Assembly: GCF_019308285.1 (NCBI RefSeq)
Contig: NZ_WWEM01000037.1
Location: 1-64,000 of the forward strand
Length of the DNA: 64,000 bases
Reading direction: 5' to 3'
DNA from: Flavobacterium quisquiliarum
Lineage (GTDB): Bacteria > Bacteroidota > Bacteroidia > Flavobacteriales > Flavobacteriaceae
Position 1 is the first letter of the stretch, and each line of letters opens with the position of its first letter. The notes under the pieces are model-generated. The model saw only the letters and a program-made list of their open reading frames with translations, ran no database searches and was not told where the DNA came from. The translations under genes were made by a program, and so were the position numbers. This document shows, piece by piece, positions 34,993 through 43,401 of the stretch.

Positions 34993-35448
34993 TCAATTAT
35001 TGTTTTTCGAAACCTCTTTTAAAACCTTATTCCTTTCCAAAAGAAAATTCGTCAAATGCCTTTTCAAAAACAAAACATCAAATAACTTTCCAAAAATGCC
35101 AAACGGAGTTTCATATTGCAGTTTATCTTTCATAATCGTAAATCCATTTTCTTCTTCAAAAAAATGCTCATGTTTAAAGGATTTGAATTTGCCTTTTTCC
35201 ATTTCATCTACAAAATAATCGTAAAAGTTCATTGCTGTAATTCGGCTCTTGTGAGTGAGATAAAATCCGAAATGTTTTCCTCGCCAGGTTACTGTTTCAC
35301 TTAAATTGATTAAACCAGAGGTTACGCCCGCAATTGCCTTTTCTTTTGTTGGACTTGCAGATTGCTGATGAATGTCGATATTTCTCGAGGCATCAAAAAC
35401 GATTTGTTTTAGTGCGCTTATTTTGGTTGTGAGGTTTATGGTTGTCAT
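34993..35448 (-). CDS. SRPBCC-fold ligand-binding protein
   Basis: This 151-aa protein has the START/Bet v1-like layout: LTTKISALKQIVFDASRNIDIHQ at the start, central GLINLSETVTWRGKHFGFYLTHKSRI, and a long C-terminal helix (GKLFDVLFLKRHLTNFLLERNKVLKEV). Such folds bind hydrophobic ligands. It is the last gene of the minus-strand run that begins at the GbsR-family gene. I start at the internal ATG 35448, because the ten extra upstream codons lie beside the TCATTTCGA repeat. Confidence 0.85.
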   Translation of the reverse strand: MTTINLTTKISALKQIVFDASRNIDIHQQSASPTKEKAIAGVTSGLINLSETVTWRGKHFGFYLTHKSRITAMNFYDYFVDEMEKGKFKSFKHEHFFEEENGFTIMKDKLQYETPFGIFGKLFDVLFLKRHLTNFLLERNKVLKEVSKNNN

Positions 35449-35470
35449 GATTTTCTTGTTTTGTGCGTTG

Positions 35471-35571
35471 TTTGTCATTTCGACGAAGGAGAAATCACAC
35501 TAGAAACTCCACAATCAAAATCATCAATCTTTGTCGATTTACGAGTGTGATCATTCGTTCGGGATGACAAA
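35471..35571. repeat. TCATTTCGA-family palindromic repeat, copy C
   Basis: TTTGTCATTTCGACGAAGGA, GAAATCACACTAGAAACTCC, AATCTTTGTCGA, GAGTGTGATC and GGGATGACAAA. It is the most complete left arm of the three copies. It lies between the SRPBCC and TIGR01777 genes. Confidence 0.78.
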
Positions 35572-35584
35572 AATGCGTGTGGTT

Positions 35585-36493
35585 TTATCGCAATAAATTT
35601 TCAAAAGCCTCATTAATATCTCCAAACTTAAATCGAAACCCATTCTCTAAAAGTCTTTTCGGAACTACGTTTCGACTTTTTAAAACCAATTCCGTTTCAG
35701 TTCGAATAATAAAAGATCCAATTTCAAGAAAGAATTTGCTCAACGGAATTCCAAAAGGAAAACCAACAGCATTTCGAAGTTTTTCCATAAAATCAGCATT
35801 TCGAATTGGAGTTGGAGAAACAATATTGATCACACCAGTCATTTCTTTATCAATAATAAAATCAACCGCATTCGCAAAATCTTCTTCATGGATCCAGCTT
35901 ATAAACTGATTTCCTTTTCCCTGTTTTCCTCCAAAACCAATTTTAGCCAAAGTCTTTAACGGAATAAAAGCACCGCCATTTTTTCCTAAAACAATAGAAG
36001 TTCGCAAAGCAGTTTTTAAAGTATTTGGAGTTTCGGTTTTAAAAAAAGCTTTTTCCCAAGATAAAGCGACATTTATCGAAAAGTCATTTCCTATTTCGCC
36101 ATCAACTTCATCCATTTGTTTGTCTAAAGAAAAACGATAAATAGTTGCTGTAGACGAATTCAGCCAATGTTTCGGTGGATTTTTGCAATTCAAAACCGCT
36201 TTGTTCAGGATTTTTGTACTGTCAATTCTTGACCAAAGAATTTCTTTTTTATTCTTTTTGGTATAACGACAATCCACAGATTTTCCTGCAAGATTAATTA
36301 AAATGGTTGCATTTTCTAATTCTTTTTCCCAGCCGGTAAAAGTTCTGGCATTCCAGTTTACATATTTTATTCCGTCAATTATTTGAGATTTCCCACGGGT
36401 CAGAATTACAATCTCTTCAAATTTATTTTTGAAATGATTTACTAAAACTTGTCCTAAAAATCCAGTTCCAGATGCGATTACCAGTTTCTTCAT
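35585..36493 (-). CDS. TIGR01777-family NAD-dependent epimerase-like protein
   Basis: This 302-aa extended-SDR protein has the nucleotide loop ASGTGFLGQVLVNHF (8-22), LINLAGKSVDCRYTKKNK, the family motif WSRIDSTKIL, and FISWIHEEDFANAVDFI. It has a C-terminal DUF1731-like segment (VVPKRLLENGFRFKFGDINEAFENLL). Family members are called YfcH or cell-division-inhibitor-like without firm evidence, and the substrate is unknown. It lies in the GbsR-headed gene run between the DCC1-like and SRPBCC genes. Confidence 0.9.
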   Translation of the reverse strand: MKKLVIASGTGFLGQVLVNHFKNKFEEIVILTRGKSQIIDGIKYVNWNARTFTGWEKELENATILINLAGKSVDCRYTKKNKKEILWSRIDSTKILNKAVLNCKNPPKHWLNSSTATIYRFSLDKQMDEVDGEIGNDFSINVALSWEKAFFKTETPNTLKTALRTSIVLGKNGGAFIPLKTLAKIGFGGKQGKGNQFISWIHEEDFANAVDFIIDKEMTGVINIVSPTPIRNADFMEKLRNAVGFPFGIPLSKFFLEIGSFIIRTETELVLKSRNVVPKRLLENGFRFKFGDINEAFENLLR

Positions 36494-36508
36494 TGGTGTA
36501 ATTTTATA

Positions 36509-36567
36509 GCCACGAATTCACGAATTATTTTTTAGATTCATTTTGCAATAATTCGTGAATTCGTGGC
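36509..36567. repeat. GCCACGAATTCACGAATT hairpin
   Basis: Arms GCCACGAATTCACGAATT and its perfect complement with a 23-nt loop, between the DCC1-like and TIGR01777 genes of one run. It is the same word as at 18592, 45839 and 56661. It could attenuate or process the operon message. Confidence 0.85.
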
Positions 36568-36575
36568 GGATATTT

Positions 36576-37394
36576 TTAATTGAGAATTAAAATCAAAGCA
36601 AGAATTCTGTATAAAATCCAAGTGAAAGATAAGTAAAAAGGAAGTTTCAAAATTTTTACTCTTCTGAAATGTTCCAGAAACATAATAAAAACAGTTACTT
36701 CAAACCAACCTAAAACAATCATTTCTGGAAGCGGAACAAATCTGCTTAAAATCAAAATCGGACTTAAAATTAAACTCCCCATCAAAGAAACCGTCATTAA
36801 ATTTCCTGCGTAATTCAGAATCGTTTGTTTGTCCAGTTTTAAAAGAAATAAACTTTGAAAAACAATTTGCCCAAATGCTAAAATGATTTCTCTTGTAATA
36901 CTACTTTTCGGCAAATTCGGAATTAAATTAGAATATCCAAAAAGAATAAAAGTGGTTACGGTTAATGCAAATCCGATAAACAGAAATCGGTATTTATAAT
37001 TGAAATCTGGAATACATTGCAATTTGTTTTCCACTTTTACATTTCCAGGAATAATTACTTTTCGGTTATAAGAAACGAAAGAGTACATTTTTTTCAGGAT
37101 AAAATGAATTGGTTTTACAGTCGCAATTTTTTCAATTAAAGGAAAAGAAAAACCAATGACTTTTATTAAACTATCAATTCCATAAGTAACAGTTTTACTT
37201 TTATTATCAACCAAAGCAATTTCGTTTGGAGCACGTTTTAAATCGACAAAACTTTGCTCTTCTTCAGATAATTGGCAATAAGATTTTCTTCCGTTTTCAT
37301 CGAGCATGCCACTTTTTACAAATCCAGTCGTGTACAAACTGCAAAGCGGACAATCTTCATCATAAAGTAAGGTTTGGTTTTCTAACGTTTTCAT
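36576..37394 (-). CDS. DCC1-like (DUF393) thiol protein with membrane helices
   Basis: This 272-aa protein has an N-terminal thioredoxin-like DUF393 domain, LLYDEDCPLCSLYTTGFV (CPLC at 15-18, the family DxxCxxC motif). After the domain ends near residue 110 come four or five membrane helices (about 135-270). Members are predicted thiol-disulfide proteins without a known partner. The gene lies 29 nt after DUF2071 in the GbsR-headed run. The fused membrane part suggests it acts at the inner membrane. Confidence 0.88.
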   Translation of the reverse strand: MKTLENQTLLYDEDCPLCSLYTTGFVKSGMLDENGRKSYCQLSEEEQSFVDLKRAPNEIALVDNKSKTVTYGIDSLIKVIGFSFPLIEKIATVKPIHFILKKMYSFVSYNRKVIIPGNVKVENKLQCIPDFNYKYRFLFIGFALTVTTFILFGYSNLIPNLPKSSITREIILAFGQIVFQSLFLLKLDKQTILNYAGNLMTVSLMGSLILSPILILSRFVPLPEMIVLGWFEVTVFIMFLEHFRRVKILKLPFYLSFTWILYRILALILILN

Positions 37395-37423
37395 GATTTT
37401 TGGTTTTAAAGATGAATTAAGTT

Positions 37424-38164
37424 TTATGCGTATAATTTTTCTTCGACAGGAACTAATTGAAGTTTTCTTTTATTCTTAACCGTAATTTTTGATCCTTCAG
37501 CCAGGAAAACTGAAGTCGGTTTTTGAGTTTGAAGAAATCCAAAATCACGTCCGTAATTTTTTTTGAAATCAATATCAATTCGATGATTTAAAACTTCAAA
37601 TTGTTCCCATCTTGGATGTGTCACTTCATATTCAAAAGTCGTTTCTTCATCGATTTTGGTGTATCCGAAATAATGTTCTGTGATGAATTCAGCTTCAGAA
37701 TCAACTTTAATTTCTTCTGGAATATTTTTAGTTTCTAGTTCGATTGTATTCCATTCTTTATCATTTTTCCATTGATAAATGAAAGTATTGGTGTTTTCGT
37801 TTTCAATAATTTCATGTCTCATTTTCTGAGTTTCATAATGTTCCTGATACAAAGTATTGGCAATAAAAGTGATGGCTTTTTTAGGAACAATTTCTTTAAT
37901 AAAAACAACTCCGCGTTTCCATTCTCCGTTTTCAAAACGTTTGACATAAAATCTCAGATTTACTTCTTCAAAATCTACATGAAACGGAACTTTTAATCCT
38001 AAAACTTTGGTGTTTTTAAACATAAAACCCACTAAGCTTACATAACATTTGTTGTTCCAAATATCAATCTCGGTTCCTGCCGGAAGATATTTCTCTAAAA
38101 TTTCAGCATCAACTTCGTAATTGAAAAGTGCTAAGTTTTTCCATTCTGCTTTTAAGAAGTTCAT
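37424..38164 (-). CDS. DUF2071 (YqjF-like) protein
   Basis: This 246-aa soluble protein has the DUF2071 family opening WKNLALFNYEVDAEILEKYLPAGTEIDIW (about 7-35), then YVSLVGFMFKNTKVLGLKVPFH, NLRFYVKR and GVVFIKEIVPK. The fold is related to acetoacetate-decarboxylase-like beta cones, but no catalytic residue is assigned. Function unknown. It lies 74 nt downstream of the GbsR-family gene, and the 38187-38212 palindrome is directly above its start. Confidence 0.9.
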   Translation of the reverse strand: MNFLKAEWKNLALFNYEVDAEILEKYLPAGTEIDIWNNKCYVSLVGFMFKNTKVLGLKVPFHVDFEEVNLRFYVKRFENGEWKRGVVFIKEIVPKKAITFIANTLYQEHYETQKMRHEIIENENTNTFIYQWKNDKEWNTIELETKNIPEEIKVDSEAEFITEHYFGYTKIDEETTFEYEVTHPRWEQFEVLNHRIDIDFKKNYGRDFGFLQTQKPTSVFLAEGSKITVKNKRKLQLVPVEEKLYA

Positions 38165-38186
38165 GATAGTTTGTTTTTAAATTTTT

Positions 38187-38212
38187 AAACTTTCAGAAAA
38201 AAATGAAAGTTT
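38187..38212. promoter_or_regulatory. palindrome, site 1 (before DUF2071)
   Basis: AAACTTTCA (38187-38195), 8-nt spacer, TGAAAGTTT (38204-38212): perfect 9-bp arms. Fourteen bases TTTTTAAACTTTCA are identical to site 2 near 38763-38776, with the same spacer length. It is a candidate operator for the GbsR-family protein, although it could also be the hairpin ending that gene's transcript. Confidence 0.6.
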
Positions 38213-38238
38213 GTTTTAAATTTTTTTAGTTTGAAGCT

Positions 38239-38742
38239 TTATTTCATCATTTTTATAAACAATTTTCCAAGCCAGTTATCATTAAATTCAGTCATTTTGT
38301 CAAGCATATTATCCGCTTTTAAAACAAAATCATACAATTTGGAAGTCTGGTCTACAAAGTGTTTTTCTTCTGCTGAATCTTTAGCTTCAATAGTCGAAAC
38401 TTCTTTTAAGATTTTCAGTGTTGGTTTGATTTCTCTTTTGCTTCTTTCTCTGGAAATTTTAACTGCTAATTCATCTAAATCTTTTTCTGCAGTAAAAAAC
38501 TCTTTTCTTTCACCGGCTTTAAATTCTTTGTAAACAATTCCCCAATCCATTAAACCTCTAAGGTTCATACTGGCATTTCCACGAGAAATCTGTAATTCTT
38601 CCATAATGTCTTCCATAGAAACAGGCTCGTTCGAGACCATTAGTAAAGCGTGGATCTGTGCCATTGTTTTATTAATTCCCCATTGAGAACCTAATGCTCC
38701 CCAGGTTTGTACAAACTTATTTTTTGCTTCTTTGAATTCCAT
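38239..38742 (-). CDS. GbsR/MarR-family transcriptional regulator
   Basis: This 167-aa protein opens with KFVQTWGALGSQWGINKTMAQIHALLMVS, a GbsR-subfamily hallmark. A winged HTH VSMEDIMEELQISRGNASMNLRGLMDWGIV (41-70), wing FKAGERKEFFTAEKD and a C-terminal dimerisation helix follow. In Bacillus GbsR represses choline-uptake genes. The ligand here is unknown. It heads the run DUF2071, DCC1-like, TIGR01777, SRPBCC. Its own promoter overlaps a palindrome, so it is probably autoregulated. Confidence 0.92.
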   Translation of the reverse strand: MEFKEAKNKFVQTWGALGSQWGINKTMAQIHALLMVSNEPVSMEDIMEELQISRGNASMNLRGLMDWGIVYKEFKAGERKEFFTAEKDLDELAVKISRERSKREIKPTLKILKEVSTIEAKDSAEEKHFVDQTSKLYDFVLKADNMLDKMTEFNDNWLGKLFIKMMK

Positions 38743-38746
38743 GGAT

Positions 38747-38792
38747 CAAATGTAAGTAAAAGTTTTTAAACTTTCAAAAATAATTGAAACTT
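38747..38792 (-). promoter_or_regulatory. gbsR-like promoter with palindrome, site 2
   Basis: On the minus strand: -33 TTTG (38775-38778), 20-nt spacer, -7 TACATTTG (38747-38754), only 4 nt from the ATG. The palindrome AAACTTTCA (38768-38776)-N8-TGAAACTT (38785-38792) covers the -33 element, so a bound protein would block RNA polymerase. The short leader implies an almost leaderless message. Confidence 0.7.
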
Positions 38793-38857
38793 ATTTAACA
38801 AATTATAAAGTTATGTTAATTCAAACCTTCAAATTTTCGATTAAATAATGATACAGC

Positions 38858-38865
38858 TATTTTTG
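38858..38865 (+). promoter_or_regulatory. -7 box for the antiporter gene
   Basis: TATTTTTG, 15 nt before the ATG. A weak TTTCG lies about 19 nt upstream. Site 2 of the palindrome is about 70 nt further up, so the regulator might also affect this divergent gene. Confidence 0.4.
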
Positions 38866-38880
38866 TAAAAATCACATTTT

Positions 38881-40143
38881 ATGGAATTATACTACACATT
38901 TTCAATACTAATTGTATTGGCTTCTTTCTTCGCCTATTTAAATTTAAGATTTTTAAAACTTCCGGGAACCATTGGAATCATGATTATTGCCATGTTGGTT
39001 TCCGTGGGAATTCGTCTTTTAGGAGATTCCTATTTTCCTGCAACGACCAAACATTTTTTTGATTTAATCAAACAATTTGATTTCAACGAAATCCTAATGG
39101 GAGCAATGTTGAATTTCCTTTTATTTGCTGGAGCTTTGCACGTAAATATGGCTGATCTGAAAGAACAAAAAGTGCCTATTATGATTTATTCGACGGTAAG
39201 TGTTGTTTTATCAGCCTTGATAATTTCGATGCTTCTTTTTTATATCGCACCACTTTTAGGAATAAAAATACCTTATATATTTTGTTTAGTTTTTGGAACC
39301 TTAATTTCTCCAACTGATCCAATCGTTGTTTTGGGAGTTTTAAAAGAAGCAAAAGTTCCAAAAAGAATTGAAACCAAAATTGTGGGTGAGTCATTGTTTA
39401 ATGATGGAGTAGCAGTAGTAATGTTTGCTGTTGTTCTAAAAATGGCAACCGATCCGACATTTGATGTAAGTTTTGGTTCTATCGCCTGGCTTTTTGCAAA
39501 AGAAGGAATTGGCGGACTTCTATTAGGAGCTGTTTTTGGATTTACCGCATCAAAAGTCATGAAGAAAATTGACGATTATAAAGTTTCGGTTTTAATTACA
39601 CTTTCGATTGTAACGGGAGGATTTTTAGTGGCTCAAAGTTTACATGTTTCCAGTCCGCTCGCGATGGTTGTGGCGGGATTAATTATTGGAAATTACGGTA
39701 AAAAAGTTGCGATGAGCGAAGTTACTAAAGATTATCTCGGAAAGTTTTGGGAACTGATCGACGAAATCTTAAATGCAGTTCTATTCTTATTTATTGGTTT
39801 TGAGCTGTTATTACTTCCAGATTTGAATAAACAATTATTGACTGGTTTTGTAGCTATTTTTATTGTGCTTTTTTCAAGATTGACTTCAATAGTTTTACCG
39901 TGGAAATTCTTCGATATCTTTAAGTTCTTCGGAATCAAATCGGCTTACAACAAAGGTTCTTTGATGGTTCTGGTTTGGGGAGGAATTCGTGGTGGAGTTT
40001 CTATTGCTTTGGTACTTTCGATGCCTGAAGGTGAATATAAAAACTTGCTTTTGGAAGTCACTTATATTGTGGTATTATTTTCAATTGTTGTTCAAGGACT
40101 GACGGTTGGGAAATTGGCTAAGAGAGTTTTGGAGAAGGAGTAA
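38881..40143 (+). CDS. CPA1-family Na+/H+ (or K+/H+) antiporter
   Basis: This 420-aa inner-membrane protein has about 12 helices and CPA1 motifs: LLFAGALHVN, FGTLISPTDPIVVLGVLKEAKVPKRIETKIVGESLFNDGVAVVMF (TDP and the FND ion-site motif), and GGIRGGVSIALVLSMP in helix 11. It exchanges sodium or potassium for protons. There is no C-terminal RCK domain, the protein ending shortly after the last helix. It is divergent from the GbsR-family gene. Confidence 0.93.
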   Translation: MELYYTFSILIVLASFFAYLNLRFLKLPGTIGIMIIAMLVSVGIRLLGDSYFPATTKHFFDLIKQFDFNEILMGAMLNFLLFAGALHVNMADLKEQKVPIMIYSTVSVVLSALIISMLLFYIAPLLGIKIPYIFCLVFGTLISPTDPIVVLGVLKEAKVPKRIETKIVGESLFNDGVAVVMFAVVLKMATDPTFDVSFGSIAWLFAKEGIGGLLLGAVFGFTASKVMKKIDDYKVSVLITLSIVTGGFLVAQSLHVSSPLAMVVAGLIIGNYGKKVAMSEVTKDYLGKFWELIDEILNAVLFLFIGFELLLLPDLNKQLLTGFVAIFIVLFSRLTSIVLPWKFFDIFKFFGIKSAYNKGSLMVLVWGGIRGGVSIALVLSMPEGEYKNLLLEVTYIVVLFSIVVQGLTVGKLAKRVLEKE

Positions 40144-40207
40144 AGATTTAATAGAAACATGAGTAAAGAGGCAAGACTCTTTCTTTATCTAAACATTATA
40201 AAAAATT

Positions 40208-40237
40208 AAACCCTGTAAGTTCTTTTTACAGGGTTTT
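40208..40237. terminator. bidirectional terminator
   Basis: AAACCCTGTAA, 8-nt loop, TTACAGGGTTTT, located between the convergent antiporter and SanA-like genes. Confidence 0.85.
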
Positions 40238-40242
40238 GCTTT

Positions 40243-40902
40243 TTATCGTTTATCTTCTTTAGAATAATTAGATTCTCCATTTATATCTATTGTAGTTCCT
40301 AAAAAACGAGGTTCACGATTTCTCAAAACATCAAAAAAAGATTTAAAAATAGAACCATATTCTCTAAATGTCACATATTTATATCCAAGATATTCTCCTT
40401 GATTTGCAGAATAACCAGCAGATTTAATTCCGAGTTGCTGTCCGATGTAAATAGCGCGATTTAGATGATATTCCTGAGAAATTAAAGTCGCTTTTTTAAT
40501 CTTGAAAATATGTTTCGCACGATACATTGTCGAGTAAGTGTCAAAACCTGCATAATCAATAAAAATCTTCGTTGTATCAACGCCATGATTATAACAGTAG
40601 TTTTTCATAACTGTTAATTCATCGTATTCGTCACGGCCATTATCTCCCGAAAGCAAAATTTTATTGATACGTTTTGCTTTCCAAAGCATAATACCAGCAT
40701 CTAAACGATCTTTTAAATATTTGCTTGGCTGATTTCCGTTAATTCCTGCACCAAAAATAATTCCGACATCATTTTTAGGAAACTTTTTAATCGAATAATG
40801 AATGTATTTCTTAGTCGAATTTTTTACGTAGTAGTTTACAGAAACAATTGCAATTAATCCAATAATTGCAAGATAAAGTGCTATTTTAAAATATTTTTTC
40901 AC
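40243..40902 (-). CDS. SanA/YdcF-like (DUF218) membrane-anchored protein
   Basis: This 219-aa protein has an N-terminal membrane helix (about 5-25) and a DUF218 domain: VGIIFGAGINGNQPSKYLKDRLDAGIMLWKAKRINKILLSGDN, AGFDTYSTMYRAKHIF, and LISQEYHLNRAIYIGQQLGI. E. coli SanA affects envelope barrier function at low vancomycin levels. The enzymatic reaction of the family is unsettled. It is a single gene. Confidence 0.9.
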   Translation of the reverse strand: MKKYFKIALYLAIIGLIAIVSVNYYVKNSTKKYIHYSIKKFPKNDVGIIFGAGINGNQPSKYLKDRLDAGIMLWKAKRINKILLSGDNGRDEYDELTVMKNYCYNHGVDTTKIFIDYAGFDTYSTMYRAKHIFKIKKATLISQEYHLNRAIYIGQQLGIKSAGYSANQGEYLGYKYVTFREYGSIFKSFFDVLRNREPRFLGTTIDINGESNYSKEDKR

Positions 40903-40963
40903 GGCTTGTATTTGTAAGATTAAGATTTAAAATACGAAGATAGCTAAAGTAAAACCAAATAAA

Positions 40964-40989
40964 AAACCGAAGCATTTTTGCTTCGGTTT
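40964..40989 (-). terminator. terminator of the M3 peptidase gene
   Basis: AAACCGAAGC, loop ATTTTT, GCTTCGGTTT. An A run on the left becomes a T run on the minus-strand transcript. Confidence 0.85.
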
Positions 40990-41049
40990 AATCTAAATTT
41001 TTTAGTGATTGAGATCAAAAATCTACAATCTAAAATCAGAAATCTAAAA

Positions 41050-43077
41050 TTATAAAAGTCCCGCTCTTTTCAACAAAGCTTCAGGTTTAGGTTCTTGTCC
41101 TCTAAAACGTTTGTATAAAGTCATCGGATGTTCAGTTCCACCTTTAGAAAGAACATTATCTTTAAATTTCTTAGCAATTTCTTCATTAAAGATTCCATTT
41201 TCATGGAAATATTCAAAAGCATCAGCATCTAAAACTTCCGCCCATTTGTAGCTGTAATATCCAGAAGAATATCCACCTTGGAATATATGAGAGAATGCTG
41301 TACTCATCGCGTTTTCTTTTACGTCAGGATACAATTGCGTATTGGCAAATTGTTCTGTTTCGAAAGCTTTTAAGTCGGTAATATTTGTTGGATCTTGTCC
41401 GTGCCAAGCCATATCTAAAAGTCCGAAACTTAATTGACGCAAAGTCGCCAAACCTTCCTGAAAACTTGCACTTTCCTTAATTTTCTGAACATACTCAATC
41501 GGAATAATTTCTCCCGTTTCGTAGTGATTCGCAAATAAAGCCAAAGCTTCTGGTTCGTAACACCAATTCTCCATAATCTGACTTGGCAATTCTACGAAAT
41601 CCCAATAAACAGAAGTTCCTGATAAACTTGGATAAACTGTGTTTGCCAGCATTCCGTGCAACCCGTGCCCAAATTCATGGAATAAAGTTGTTACTTCATT
41701 AAAAGTCAATAACGAAGGTTTTGTTTCTGTTGGTTTTGTAAAATTACAAACGTTAGAAATATGTGGTCTTTCGTTTACACCATCTTTTACATATTGCGAT
41801 TTGAATGAAGTCATCCAAGCGCCGTTTCTTTTTCCTTTTCTTGGGAAAAAATCAGCATAGAAAATCGAAACCAAATTGTTTTCAGCATCTCTTACTTCAT
41901 ACGTCGTAACTTCTTCGTGATATTTATCGATATCAAAAACTTCCGTAAAAGTTAAACCGTATAATTTTTTGGCAACCGTAAAAGCGCCATCTAAAACTTT
42001 TTCTAACTGAAAGTAGGGTTTCAGTTTTTCATCATCTAAATTAAAAAGTTGTTGTTTTAATTTTTCAGAATAATAAGCGCCGTCCCATTTTTCTAATTTT
42101 TCGATTCCGTCTAGTTCTTTCGCGAAAGCAGTTAATTCAGCGAACTCTTTTTGCGCCGCTGGTTTTGCTTTTGCTAATAAATCATTTAAGAAAGAGAATA
42201 CTTTTTCCGGACTTTCGGCCATTCTTTCTTCGAGAACAAAATGTGCATGCGTTTTATAACCTAATAAATTCGCTCTTTCAAAACGCAGTTTAGCAATTTT
42301 CAAAACATTTTCCTGATTGTCAAATTCATTATTCTGAAACGCTTTCGCACCAAAAGCAATTGCCATTTTTTTACGCAATTCACGATTATCCGCATAAGTC
42401 AAAAAAGGAACGTAACTTGGATGATCTAAAGTAAAAATCCAGCCTTCTTTTTCTTGATTTTTGGCTAATAATCTTGCCGCTTCGATTGTGCCTTCCGGTA
42501 AACCAGCTAAATCTTTTTCATCAGTTAAATGCAATTCGAAGTTGTTGGTTTCAGCCAAAACATTTTCGCCAAACTGTAAACTCAATTTTGATAATTCCTT
42601 GTCGATTTCTCTTAATTGATTTTTCTTGTCTTCTGGTAGATTAGCTCCGTTTCTAGAAAAGCTTTTGTATTTTTTATCCAATAAAGTCGTTTGTTCTGGG
42701 TTGAGGTTCAAACGCTCTTTTTGATCGTAAACCGCTTTTACTCGTGCAAATAAATCGGCATTCAAACGAATATCATTTCCAAATTCGGAGAGCCAAGGTG
42801 AAACTTCCTGCGCAATTTTCTGCATTTCGTCATTCGTTTCAGCTGAATTCAAATTAAAGAAAACACTCGAAAGGCGATCCAAAATGTCGCCCGAATAATC
42901 CATTGCGACGATTGTATTTTCAAAAGTCGGTGCATCTGGATTATTTACAATCGCATCAATTTCGGCTTTCGCCAAAGCAATTCCTTCCTGAAATGCCGGA
43001 ACGTAATCTTCGATTTTTATTTGCGAAAAAGGCGCTGTGTTATGTTTGGTGTTGAAATATTGTGTTAATATGCTCAT
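41050..43077 (-). CDS. M3-family oligopeptidase (Dcp/OpdA type)
   Basis: This 675-aa zinc peptidase has the site TLFHEFGHGLHGML (HEFGH at about 466-470), then a downstream Glu in the WDFVELPSQIMENW helix. The family features GAWMTSFKSQY and FQGGYSSGYYSYKWAEVLDADAFE are present. It has no signal peptide, so it is probably cytoplasmic and degrades short peptides. The length and both halves are normal. A ParE-type toxin-antitoxin pair lies just upstream. Confidence 0.95.
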   Translation of the reverse strand: MSILTQYFNTKHNTAPFSQIKIEDYVPAFQEGIALAKAEIDAIVNNPDAPTFENTIVAMDYSGDILDRLSSVFFNLNSAETNDEMQKIAQEVSPWLSEFGNDIRLNADLFARVKAVYDQKERLNLNPEQTTLLDKKYKSFSRNGANLPEDKKNQLREIDKELSKLSLQFGENVLAETNNFELHLTDEKDLAGLPEGTIEAARLLAKNQEKEGWIFTLDHPSYVPFLTYADNRELRKKMAIAFGAKAFQNNEFDNQENVLKIAKLRFERANLLGYKTHAHFVLEERMAESPEKVFSFLNDLLAKAKPAAQKEFAELTAFAKELDGIEKLEKWDGAYYSEKLKQQLFNLDDEKLKPYFQLEKVLDGAFTVAKKLYGLTFTEVFDIDKYHEEVTTYEVRDAENNLVSIFYADFFPRKGKRNGAWMTSFKSQYVKDGVNERPHISNVCNFTKPTETKPSLLTFNEVTTLFHEFGHGLHGMLANTVYPSLSGTSVYWDFVELPSQIMENWCYEPEALALFANHYETGEIIPIEYVQKIKESASFQEGLATLRQLSFGLLDMAWHGQDPTNITDLKAFETEQFANTQLYPDVKENAMSTAFSHIFQGGYSSGYYSYKWAEVLDADAFEYFHENGIFNEEIAKKFKDNVLSKGGTEHPMTLYKRFRGQEPKPEALLKRAGLL

Positions 43078-43113
43078 ATTATTTATGCTATTTAAAAATA
43101 TAAAATTAGGAAA

Positions 43114-43401
43114 TCATAATTTGAATTTCTTCGTATCCTGAAAAGTATTCCAAAAACGAAGTAATTCTAAATTAGTGTTTTCGATACGGTAGTAAAGTGA
43201 AATGTGTTTTGTAATGACAATTTTGTAAACATTTTTATAATTTGTTTTGAGAAATATAACATTGTCATTTTTTAAAAGTGCAATTGTGGTATTTACTTTT
43301 TCAATGAAATTTTGAGCAACTTTCTCAGACCATTCAGCTTCCAAATAATCGATATTGTTCCAAAAGTCTTGTTTAGCTTGTGGAGCCCAAATTACATTCA
43401 T
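43114..43401 (-). CDS. RelE/ParE-family toxin
   Basis: This 95-aa protein has the ParE fold pattern: VIWAPQAKQDFWNNIDYLEAEWSEKVAQNFIEKV (two helices), and later YKIVITKHISLYYRIENTNLELLRFWNTFQD. ParE toxins inhibit DNA gyrase and RelE toxins cut mRNA on ribosomes. The sequence is closer to ParE. Its start codon overlaps the antitoxin stop by one base, a coupled type II pair. Confidence 0.87.
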   Translation of the reverse strand: MNVIWAPQAKQDFWNNIDYLEAEWSEKVAQNFIEKVNTTIALLKNDNVIFLKTNYKNVYKIVITKHISLYYRIENTNLELLRFWNTFQDTKKFKL

